In this document: positions 1 to 6,962 of the stretch, in pieces
Numbering within the stretch: position 1 is the stretch's first letter
Layout: each line of letters opens with the position of its first letter
Assembly: GCA_964343305.1 (NCBI GenBank)
Contig: CAYFJO010000141.1
Span: 1-23,822, forward strand
Direction: 5' to 3'
DNA from: CAYFJO01 sp964343305
GTDB lineage: Bacteria > Planctomycetota > Planctomycetia > Pirellulales > Pirellulaceae
Length of the DNA: 23,822 bases
Notes under the pieces: model-generated
What the model was told of the DNA's origin: nothing
Database searches by the model: none
The model's input: the letters and a program-made list of their open reading frames with translations, nothing else
Program-made: the position numbers and the translations under genes

Positions 1-79
1 GGGCCGAAACACTAGCAGCAGCGACCAAGCTAATCGCCACAACGGCGGCACAGCGGAAAATAGGGATTGTTCGGAGCAT
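1..79 (-). CDS. N-terminal signal peptide of a secreted protein (partial, runs off left edge)
   Basis: Reading leftward from an ATG at 79-77 gives 26 codons open to the window edge. The peptide begins MLRTIPIFRCAAVV, continues with a hydrophobic run (AISLVAAASV) and reaches a small-residue SVSA stretch. This is a textbook Sec signal peptide: basic N-region, hydrophobic core, Ala/Ser cleavage zone. The mature protein lies outside the window, so its function is unknown. No clear Shine-Dalgarno sequence precedes the ATG. A TATAAG hexamer on the same strand (118-123) sits about 40 nt upstream and could be a -10 box, but I see no matching -35. The gene is divergent from the membrane gene at 319, so 80-318 is probably a shared promoter region. 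Confidence 0.6.
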   Translation of the reverse strand, partial: MLRTIPIFRCAAVVAISLVAAASVSA

Positions 80-305
80 AGTATGTATCCGTTTTGGGGA
101 GTGGAGGAGTTGTAGATCTTATACGCGACTAATCATTTTCGTTCGGACGTATCGCATGGAGTTCTTTTCAAATTCCCCATTGGCCGTCAAACCGATCGTA
201 ATCGATAGAGTCGTGATATTCTTACAAGACCACCTATTTTTTCATTCTCTCTGGGATTAGCCTGGAACTCCCTCACCGCCGCGTCGGATTTCATTCATTG
301 ATAGT

Positions 306-309
306 AAGG
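306..309 (+). promoter_or_regulatory. Ribosome binding site deciding start at 319
   Basis: AAGG lies 9 nt before ATG 319 and overlaps the codons that would follow the alternative TTG start at 298. This favours the ATG as initiator. Confidence 0.4.
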
Positions 310-318
310 TCGTTTTTC

Positions 319-2481
319 ATGGATCACGCACGCGACAGCACTTTTGGATGGCGATGTGCTGTTACGATCTTTGTCGGCGCGTTCCTTCTGTTTCAAGTCC
401 AGCCGCTGATCAGCAAGATGATTCTGCCCTGGTTCGGCGGCAGCCCCGCGGTTTGGACCACATGCATGCTGTTTTTTCAAACGGCCTTGCTGTTGGGTTA
501 TTGTTATGCGGATCGTTTGGTTCACGTTCAGCGAAGCCGCTGGCGACTTGGCATTCACCTTGCTTTGCTGATCGTCGCGGTCTGCTTGCTGCCGATTACT
601 CGCGCCGAGAGCTTTCAACCCGCGGACAGCAGCCATCCAACGTGGAAGATCCTGGTGTTGCTCGGTTGCAGCGTGGGGCTGCCTTATCTGGCCGTATCGA
701 CGACCGGGCCGCTTGTTCAAGTGTGGTTTGCGGCGGCCTACCCGGACCGCTCGCCATATCGACTGTACGCACTTTCCAACGTCGGATCACTGGCAGCGTT
801 GCTGAGTTATCCAGTCCTTGTCGAGCCATTCTTTTCGACGCGCACGCAAGGCTACATTTGGTCAGCGATGTTCCTGGTCTACGCCGCTATGACTGGTTGG
901 CTGGCCTTTTCAATTTGGAACAACGAATCGACGGGTGAAAAGCTTGCGTCCAAACCTTCGGACGAAAGACAAGACGTTGACGACGAACGTGCGACCGTGC
1001 AATGGATGCGCGTCACCGGTTGGTTTTTGTGGCCGGCGTTTGCGTCGATGATGCTGCTGGCTGTGACCAACCAACTTTGTCAAAACGTCGCCGTCATTCC
1101 ATTTTTGTGGATCGCACCACTGAGTCTTTATCTCATCTCGTTCATCATCTGTTTTGACAACCCGCGCTGGTATGTCGGCCGCTGGTACGGGTTGGGCGCT
1201 GCTCTTTCCATCTTGCTGGTTAGCAATCTGCTGTTGTCGCAGCACATTCGTAATCCGAACATCCACCTGCCGCTGGATGCAATCGCCACGAATGTCTTGG
1301 TACAAATCGTGTCCTACCTGGCGGTGTTGTTTTTCGTCTGCATGGTGTGTCATGGCGAAGTCGTTCGGCAGCGTCCGCCCGCCAAATACTTGACGTCGTT
1401 CTATCTGGTGATCGCGGCGGGCGGAGCCATCGGCGGGATGTTCGTAACGCTCGCATGTCCCAAGCTGTTTTCCAGCTATTTTGAATTGAATCTTGGCCTG
1501 GTCATCGGATTCGTGTCGGCGGCGACGGTCGCTCTGCGAGACGCTTGGCCTGTCCTGAGAACGATCTACAGAGTCGTCGTTGCCATCGCCGTGCCGGTTG
1601 GATTCGTGATCGTGCTCGTGGCACAGTGGTTTTCGCTGGACAAGTACTGGCTGGTGATGGAGCGCAACTTTTATGGCGTGATGACGATCGAGGAGAATTA
1701 CGCGTCCGAGGGCGATCCGCGGCACGGTTACATGTTGTACAGCGGTTCTGAGATGCATCGCAGCGTGACCATGCACGGGTATCAATTGTTGTCTCGTGAG
1801 GGTCGCCGCCAACCGACGATGTACTATCTTCCAGATAGCGGAATTGGTGTGACACTACGGCACTTCCCGCGCCGAACGAATCGCCGAGTTGGCATCATTG
1901 GTCTGGGCGCGGGAACCATCGCGACATACGGTGAACCGGGCGATGAATACGTGTTCTACGAAATCAATCCGGTGGTCGAGAAGTTTGCGGACCTGCATTT
2001 TTCGTTTCTTCGCGATAGCAAGGCCGACGTCGAAGTCGTCTCGGGGGACGGCCGGTTGATGCTTGCGAATCAGCCGTCGCAAAAGTTCGACGTATTGGTG
2101 CTGGACGCATTCAGCGGTGATGCGATTCCTGCGCATTTGTTAACGCGTGAAGCGTTCGAGTTGTACGTTGACGAGCATTTGAAAGAAGACGGAGTCCTGG
2201 CGGTTCATGTCAGCAATCGTTATTTGGATTTGACGCCCGTGATCGCGCGGCTGGCCGAAGAATTTGAAATGCCGTGCGTCCTAATTCGAAACCAAGCGCG
2301 AGAAATGCATCTGTACGAGTCGGTGTCGGATTGGTTGCTGTTAACTCGGAATCAGTTGTTCCTCGAACTTCCTGCCGTCCGAGAAGCTGCGAATCACGTG
2401 GCTTCGGAACCAACTTTTCCGCTTTGGACCGATCAGTACAACAACTTGTTTCGACTGCTCTGGCGCGGACGCGAACCGTAG
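319..2481 (+). CDS. Membrane-fused spermidine synthase-like protein
   Basis: This is a 720-residue two-part protein. Residues about 10-440 are a series of hydrophobic helices (roughly ten), the last near 416-438. After a polar stretch comes a soluble Rossmann-type methyltransferase/aminopropyltransferase fold. It shows the dinucleotide-like loop GIIGLGAG at 525-532, an acidic strand end (YEINPVVE), SGDGRLML, and LDAFSGDA at 595-602, where spermidine synthases carry their catalytic acidic loop. This architecture is the 'fused MFS/spermidine synthase' group, whose reaction is not established. The soluble domain should face one side of the inner membrane. I chose ATG 319 because AAGG at 306-309 lies 9 nt upstream; a TTG at 298 is in frame but less likely. 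No biosynthetic partner (SpeD, SpeA) is nearby, so a polyamine role is not supported by context. Confidence 0.88.
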   Translation: MDHARDSTFGWRCAVTIFVGAFLLFQVQPLISKMILPWFGGSPAVWTTCMLFFQTALLLGYCYADRLVHVQRSRWRLGIHLALLIVAVCLLPITRAESFQPADSSHPTWKILVLLGCSVGLPYLAVSTTGPLVQVWFAAAYPDRSPYRLYALSNVGSLAALLSYPVLVEPFFSTRTQGYIWSAMFLVYAAMTGWLAFSIWNNESTGEKLASKPSDERQDVDDERATVQWMRVTGWFLWPAFASMMLLAVTNQLCQNVAVIPFLWIAPLSLYLISFIICFDNPRWYVGRWYGLGAALSILLVSNLLLSQHIRNPNIHLPLDAIATNVLVQIVSYLAVLFFVCMVCHGEVVRQRPPAKYLTSFYLVIAAGGAIGGMFVTLACPKLFSSYFELNLGLVIGFVSAATVALRDAWPVLRTIYRVVVAIAVPVGFVIVLVAQWFSLDKYWLVMERNFYGVMTIEENYASEGDPRHGYMLYSGSEMHRSVTMHGYQLLSREGRRQPTMYYLPDSGIGVTLRHFPRRTNRRVGIIGLGAGTIATYGEPGDEYVFYEINPVVEKFADLHFSFLRDSKADVEVVSGDGRLMLANQPSQKFDVLVLDAFSGDAIPAHLLTREAFELYVDEHLKEDGVLAVHVSNRYLDLTPVIARLAEEFEMPCVLIRNQAREMHLYESVSDWLLLTRNQLFLELPAVREAANHVASEPTFPLWTDQYNNLFRLLWRGREP

Positions 2482-2590
2482 CACGACAACCAGTACAGAG
2501 CAGACGCATGAGTTGGCAAATGTCTCGTAGTGTACGCTGCCAGCCTGCAACAAGCGCAAGACGACTGCCATTGCACGCCGGCAGAAGAAA

Positions 2591-2623
2591 AGCAGCCCGG
2601 CTACTCGCAGTGGCCGGGCTGCT
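2591..2623 (+). terminator. Perfect 11-bp GC-rich hairpin in the intergenic gap
   Basis: AGCAGCCCGGC (2591-2601) and GCCGGGCTGCT (2613-2623) are perfect reverse complements around an 11-nt loop. The hairpin lies 110 bp after the spermidine synthase-like gene and 130 bp before the cytochrome gene. No T run follows on the + strand. On the - strand it would be followed by TTTTCTTC, so a classic intrinsic terminator would work better leftward, where no gene ends. It may be a terminator, an mRNA-stabilising stem or a dispersed palindromic unit. Confidence 0.4.
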
Positions 2624-2753
2624 GGGAACACAGCAACACACAATTATGCACGGCCTCACATCGGTGCGAGTTGTGTCTATCCAAACCACTGGATATCATG
2701 TGGCTTGCTTCATCCAATCCACCTGTTTTGAATCCCAACCAGTGATTTTGCAG

Positions 2754-5261
2754 ATGAATCGACCACTCGTTTTCTTAGCTGTTGCCGCCCTTGCTTCGCT
2801 CAATGCCGTCGCCGAGGACAAGTTCTCAGACCAAGACATCGAATTCTTTGAAAAGGAAGTCCAACCGATCCTCGTCGCCAAATGCGTCAAATGTCACAAT
2901 GGCGACAAGCCAAAAGGCAGCTTGCGATTGACCACGCGCGAGCATGTTCTCAAAGGTGGCGAGTCCGGCCCGGCCGTTTCGTTGAAGGATATCGGCGAGA
3001 GTACGCTGCTTCAGGCGGTCAATTACGACGGCTTTGAGATGCCGCCCGATCGCCAGTTGCCGCAGGCTCAGATCGACGTGTTCACGCGTTGGATTCAATC
3101 CGGTCTCGCGTGGCCAGCCGACGTCGAAGAACTGGTCCTCAGCGAAGAAAATCAACTCGAACCGCCTGTCAACGAAAGGACCAAACAGTTTTGGTCGTAT
3201 CAACGCGTTAAGCGGCCCGATGTGCCGGAAATCCAGACGAATGCCGATTGGGTTGCTAGTCCGATCGATGCGTTTGTGTTGGCTCGATTGCAAGACGCCG
3301 GGCTCTCGCCATCGGAACCTGCGGATAAGATCGCGCTGTTGCGCCGAGCGTACTACGACATGATCGGCTTACCACCGTCGCCGAAAGAAGTTGAAGAGTA
3401 TCTCGAATCCGCAATCCGCAATCCGCAATCCGCATTCGAGCAGGTCGTCGATCGATTGCTGAAGTCGCCACATTACGGCGAAAAGTGGGGGCGGTACTGG
3501 TTGGACCTCGTCCGTTATGCCGAGACGGACAGCTATGAGCGCGACGGCGCGAAACCGTTCGTTTGGCGCTATCGCGACTATGTCATCAAATCGCTGAACG
3601 CCGACAAGCCGTACGACCAATTCATTCGCGAACAACTCGCCGGCGATGAGCTGGATGAAGTGACGCCCGATTCAATCATCGCGACGGGTTTCTATCGCCT
3701 GGGCGTTTGGCAAGACGAGCCGGTCGATCCGAAACAAGAGTTCTACGAAGATATCGACGACATCGTCCGCACGACCAGCGAAGTGTTTCTAGGGATGACC
3801 GCCGGATGTGCCCGCTGCCACTATCACAAGCTCGATCCGTACCCGCAAAGAGATTACTACCGCATGGTTTCGTTCTTCCGAAATGTCCGCCGCCAAGGTA
3901 CGCGTGGTTTGGGTTCGGTGATGGCGGCGTCGGTACGCGAAATCGAGGCGCCCGCCCACTCGTCGGAACAACAGCGAGCGATCGCGGATCACAAGCGAAA
4001 AATCGAAGGCTTCCAGCGCGAGCTGAAGAAACTGGAAGATTTGGTGCGTCCGAAACTCGTCGGCGGCGAAGTGGACGATTTCGAGTTCGAGACGAACCGC
4101 GTCTTCATCATGAAGAAATACATTAAGAAAGGTATCAACGAGGCTCAATTCAAAAAGTACGAGAACATTACTCGTCAGCGAAACAACTTGCGCAACAACC
4201 CGCCCAAAGGCAATGCCAAGGCGTTGTGTATCAAAGAGCACGGCCCCAACGTCGCGCCGACTCATGTTCTTTCTCGAGGCAGCGCTCATGCACCGGGCGA
4301 GGAAGTACAGCCAGGCTTCCCGTCAGTTCTCGGTTTCGACGATCCGGTGATTCCTGAACCGCCCGCCGGCGCCCAATCGTGCGGCCGACGTCGTGTGCTT
4401 GCCGAATGGATCGCCAGCCCGGAGAATCCGCTCACCGCGCGCGTGATGGCCAACCGCCTTTGGCAATATCACTTCGGCCGCGGCATCGTTCGTTCTCCGA
4501 ACAATTTTGGTTTTCAAGGCGACCGGCCGACGCATCCTCGGTTGCTCGATTGGCTGGCCAACGAACTGGTCGCCGGCGGCTGGAAACTCAAGCGCCTGCA
4601 CAAGTTGATCATGATGTCCAACACCTATCAAATGTCGTCTAAGGCCAACGAAGCGGGCTTGGCCAAAGATCGGGAAAACAACTTGTTCTGGCGCTACGAC
4701 ATGCGACGCCTGATGGCCGAAGAAATTCGCGATTCAATTCTTGCCGTGAATGGCACATTGAATTTGAAAATGCTCGGCCCCAGCATCTATCCCATCATTC
4801 CTGACGAAGTCAAAGCGGGCCAATCCGTGCCGGGCAAAGGCTGGGGCAACTCGTCGCCCGAAGAACGCGCCCGCCGCAGCATCTACATCCACATCAAACG
4901 TTCGCTCGTGGTGCCGATGATCGCGTCGTTTGACGGACCCGATCTGGACTCGACATGCCCAGTTCGTTTCGTCACAACACAGCCGACGCAGTCGCTCGGC
5001 ATGTTCAACGGCAAGTTTATGAACGACCAGGCTCACATCTTTGCCGACTACGTTCGCGAACACGCCGGTGACGATACTGCGGCACAAGTCGAAATGGTGC
5101 TCCATCGCACTTGTCAACGAAAACCAACCGACGATGAAATCAAACGCGGCATAGCGTTGCTCGACAGGCTAAAAGAAAAACACAAAGTCGATGATGCCAA
5201 GGCACTCGATTACTACTGCCTCGTGGCATTGAATTTCAACGAGTTCATTTACTTGGATTAA
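2754..5261 (+). CDS. Secreted c-type cytochrome PSCyt1-DUF1549-DUF1553 protein
   Basis: An 835-residue exported planctomycete protein. Residues 1-20 form a signal peptide ending AVA/ED. A PSCyt1 cytochrome c-like domain follows, with heme motif CVKCH at 44-48 and a downstream EMPP methionine as candidate axial ligand. Next is DUF1549, with the family hallmark CARCHYHKLDPYPQRDYY starting at 352, a second CxxCH. The C-terminal part is DUF1553 (ANRLWQYHFGRGIV, later THPRLLDWLA and FVTTQPTQSLGMFN). These proteins are paired with DUF1501 genes across Planctomycetes. Their role is undetermined, though extracytoplasmic redox chemistry is implied by the heme motif. The frame is open 480 nt further upstream, into the preceding gene, but only ATG 2754 yields a signal peptide directly before the cytochrome domain. 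An in-frame heptamer repeat interrupts the gene at 3406-3433. The DUF1501 partner starts 46 bp after the stop. Confidence 0.92.
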   Translation: MNRPLVFLAVAALASLNAVAEDKFSDQDIEFFEKEVQPILVAKCVKCHNGDKPKGSLRLTTREHVLKGGESGPAVSLKDIGESTLLQAVNYDGFEMPPDRQLPQAQIDVFTRWIQSGLAWPADVEELVLSEENQLEPPVNERTKQFWSYQRVKRPDVPEIQTNADWVASPIDAFVLARLQDAGLSPSEPADKIALLRRAYYDMIGLPPSPKEVEEYLESAIRNPQSAFEQVVDRLLKSPHYGEKWGRYWLDLVRYAETDSYERDGAKPFVWRYRDYVIKSLNADKPYDQFIREQLAGDELDEVTPDSIIATGFYRLGVWQDEPVDPKQEFYEDIDDIVRTTSEVFLGMTAGCARCHYHKLDPYPQRDYYRMVSFFRNVRRQGTRGLGSVMAASVREIEAPAHSSEQQRAIADHKRKIEGFQRELKKLEDLVRPKLVGGEVDDFEFETNRVFIMKKYIKKGINEAQFKKYENITRQRNNLRNNPPKGNAKALCIKEHGPNVAPTHVLSRGSAHAPGEEVQPGFPSVLGFDDPVIPEPPAGAQSCGRRRVLAEWIASPENPLTARVMANRLWQYHFGRGIVRSPNNFGFQGDRPTHPRLLDWLANELVAGGWKLKRLHKLIMMSNTYQMSSKANEAGLAKDRENNLFWRYDMRRLMAEEIRDSILAVNGTLNLKMLGPSIYPIIPDEVKAGQSVPGKGWGNSSPEERARRSIYIHIKRSLVVPMIASFDGPDLDSTCPVRFVTTQPTQSLGMFNGKFMNDQAHIFADYVREHAGDDTAAQVEMVLHRTCQRKPTDDEIKRGIALLDRLKEKHKVDDAKALDYYCLVALNFNEFIYLD
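3406..3433 (+). repeat. Four tandem copies of heptamer AATCCGC inside the cytochrome gene
   Basis: AATCCGC is repeated four times without error, then decays (ATTCGAG). Because 7 is prime to 3, three copies (21 nt) encode one seven-residue period, read here as AIRNPQSA. The insert falls in a region between conserved blocks of DUF1549 and keeps the frame. Similar IRNPQSA-like peptides are, to my memory, seen in unrelated bacterial proteins, suggesting a dispersed simple repeat. Confidence 0.85.
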
Positions 5262-5271
5262 TTACCGCAGA

Positions 5272-5288
5272 CCGACTCTCCAAGTCGG
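5272..5288 (+). repeat. Small hairpin between the cytochrome and DUF1501 genes
   Basis: CCGACT (5272-5277) and AGTCGG (5283-5288) form a perfect 6-bp stem with a 5-nt loop in the 46-bp gap. There is no T run. It may be an mRNA processing or stability stem within the operon rather than a terminator. Confidence 0.3.
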
Positions 5289-5297
5289 GCTATAGAC

Positions 5298-5301
5298 GGA
5301 G
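5298..5301 (+). promoter_or_regulatory. Ribosome binding site deciding start at 5308
   Basis: GGAG directly abuts ATG 5302, with no spacing, but lies 6 nt before ATG 5308. The second ATG is therefore the better start for the DUF1501 gene. Confidence 0.55.
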
Positions 5302-5307
5302 ATGGTC

Positions 5308-6771
5308 ATGAGCAAACAAACAAATTTCTGCGGTCGAACGCGACGCGAGTTCCTTTGGCAAGCCGGTGGCGGATTCACCGGAGTCGCGATGGCTGCGATG
5401 CTGGGCGACGATGGTTTTCTCGACAGTCAAACGGTCGCTGCCGACGGTGTCACTGCCTGGAAAAATCCCCTTGCTCCGAAGAAGCCCCATTTTGAACCCA
5501 AAGCCAAAAATGTCATTTTCATCTTCTGCTACGGCGGTCCCAGCCACATGGACACCTTCGACTACAAGCCGAAGATGTACGGCATGGACAACAAGACCGT
5601 CGAAGTGAAAACGTTTGGACGCGGTGGCCACAGAAACAAAGGCCGCATCGTCGAACCGCGTTGGAAATTCAAACAATACGGCGAATGTGGCAAACGAGTT
5701 TCCGACCTGTTTCCCAACATCGCCACTTGTGTCGACGACATTGCATTCTTGCACTCGATGACCGCCGATTCGCCGATTCACGGCTCGGCACTATTAATGA
5801 TGAACTCCGGCAGCATCCTCAGCGGCCGTCCGTGCATCGGTTCGTGGGTCAACTATGGCCTGGGCACGGTCAACCAGGATTTGCCCGGTTTCGTCGTGAT
5901 GCTCGACCCGCGCGGTGGCCCGATCAGCGGCGCAAAGAACTGGACCAGCGGTTACATGCCGGCTGACTACCAAGCGACTGTGCTGCAGAGGAAAGGAACG
6001 CCAATCCTCAATCTCGATCCCCCCGCTGGCATGTCGAAGGAAGTCCAGCGCGAGTTGCTCGACACGTTGCGCGAGTACAACGAAGACCACAGTCGTCCGC
6101 GCATCGACAACAGCAACCTTGCCGCGCGAATCGCCAACTACGAACTGGCGTACAAGATGCAAGCGTCCGCGCCGGAAGCCGTCGATCTCAGCGACGAATC
6201 CCAAGCGACGTTCGATCTATACGGCCTGAACAACAAGAAATCGGAAGCCGTCGCGCGGCAATGCATCATGGCCCGTCGCCTTGTCGAACGCGGCGTGCGT
6301 TGTGTCCAAATCTATTCTGGCGGCAACCACAACGACGCCAATTGGGACGCTCACGGCGACCTCAAGGGCAACCACGACATGCACGCCGCCGAAACGGACC
6401 GACCCATCGCTGGCTTGCTCAAGGACTTGAAACAGCGCGGCATGCTCAAAGACACCCTAGTCGTCTGGGGCGGCGAATTTGGTCGGCAACCGACCGCCGA
6501 ATATGCTAAAGGCACGGGCCGTGATCACAATTCATACGGCTTCACCATGTGGTTGGCCGGCGGCGGAATCAAGGGCGGCGTGAGCTTCGGCAAAACCGAC
6601 GAACTTGGCAGTGCAGCCGTTGAAGACACCCTGCACGTCAAACACTTGCACGCCACAATCCTGCACCAATTAGGTCTCGATCCGAATCGGCTAAGCTACT
6701 TCTACAACGGCCTCGACCAACGGCTGGTCGGCATCGAACATATCGACCCGATCCGCAAGATCATCGCGTGA
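5308..6771 (+). CDS. DUF1501 protein, Tat-exported (partner of the cytochrome gene)
   Basis: A 487-residue protein of the DUF1501 family, which has an alkaline phosphatase/sulfatase-like fold. The N-terminus carries a twin-arginine motif (TRREFL, Arg12-Arg13) followed by a Gly/Ala hydrophobic stretch, so export by the Tat system as a folded protein is likely. Family blocks are visible: CYGGPSHMDTFDYKP near the N-terminus, GGEFGR at 388-393, then a GRDHN motif and AGGGIKGG. The substrate is unknown. It follows the DUF1549/DUF1553 gene by 46 bp on the same strand, the standard planctomycete pairing, so the two are probably co-transcribed and act together in the periplasm or on the surface. ATG 5308 is chosen over ATG 5302 because of GGAG spacing. 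A 10-bp stem-loop begins just after the stop. Confidence 0.92.
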   Translation: MSKQTNFCGRTRREFLWQAGGGFTGVAMAAMLGDDGFLDSQTVAADGVTAWKNPLAPKKPHFEPKAKNVIFIFCYGGPSHMDTFDYKPKMYGMDNKTVEVKTFGRGGHRNKGRIVEPRWKFKQYGECGKRVSDLFPNIATCVDDIAFLHSMTADSPIHGSALLMMNSGSILSGRPCIGSWVNYGLGTVNQDLPGFVVMLDPRGGPISGAKNWTSGYMPADYQATVLQRKGTPILNLDPPAGMSKEVQRELLDTLREYNEDHSRPRIDNSNLAARIANYELAYKMQASAPEAVDLSDESQATFDLYGLNNKKSEAVARQCIMARRLVERGVRCVQIYSGGNHNDANWDAHGDLKGNHDMHAAETDRPIAGLLKDLKQRGMLKDTLVVWGGEFGRQPTAEYAKGTGRDHNSYGFTMWLAGGGIKGGVSFGKTDELGSAAVEDTLHVKHLHATILHQLGLDPNRLSYFYNGLDQRLVGIEHIDPIRKIIA

Positions 6772-6775
6772 CGCT

Positions 6776-6808
6776 GACTTCCGAAGTTTTCTTCAATTTC
6801 GGAAGTCT
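6776..6808 (+). terminator. 10-bp stem-loop immediately after the DUF1501 stop
   Basis: GACTTCCGAA (6776-6785) pairs perfectly with TTCGGAAGTC (6799-6808) across a 13-nt T-rich loop, starting 4 nt after the stop codon. The stem is only moderately GC-rich and lacks a trailing T run, so it could be a weak terminator or a 3'-end stabiliser closing the cytochrome/DUF1501 unit. Confidence 0.4.
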
Positions 6809-6852
6809 CGATTCGGATTCAAACTTCCGAAGTCTAAGAAGACTACGGAAGT
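6776..6852. repeat. Cluster of ACTTCCGAAGT palindromes
   Basis: ACTTCCGAAGT, a palindrome with one central base, occurs exactly at 6777-6787 and 6823-6833. A near-copy in the other orientation (TTTCGGAAGT) lies at 6798-6807, and a further half (CGGAAGT) at 6846-6852. Four related units in 77 bp are more than chance. They could be operator-like sites upstream of the aminotransferase gene, or a decayed repeat array. Confidence 0.5.
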
Positions 6853-6936
6853 GGACTCTCCAAGACCCTCGCTCGTTGACGATCGTCGTTGCGCCCGCTA
6901 GATTGCGTTTTCGCAAATGCTCAATCAAAGGAACGC

Positions 6937-6949
6937 AGGCTAGAAGCCT
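6937..6949. repeat. Short inverted repeat AGGCT-AGA-AGCCT before the aminotransferase
   Basis: AGGCT (6937-6941) and AGCCT (6945-6949) flank AGA, ending 13 nt before the ATG and occupying the normal Shine-Dalgarno position. I recall GGCTAGAAGCC-like sequences being scattered between planctomycete genes, so it may be a dispersed element; this is memory, not checked. Confidence 0.3.
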
Positions 6950-6962
6950 ACGCCACGCAACC

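Noticed and set aside
910..1812. 300-codon leftward frame opposite the spermidine synthase-like gene
   Set aside because: Rich in His/Arg/Gln and lacking domains; typical of the antisense of a GC-rich coding region.
2274..2753. 480-nt upstream extension of the cytochrome frame
   Set aside because: It overlaps the spermidine synthase-like gene and contains the GC hairpin. The encoded sequence is Arg/Ser-rich and places the signal peptide 160 residues inside the protein.
6768..6962. 65-codon upstream extension of the aminotransferase frame
   Set aside because: It runs through the palindrome cluster and lacks family similarity; ATG 6963 gives the expected N-terminus.
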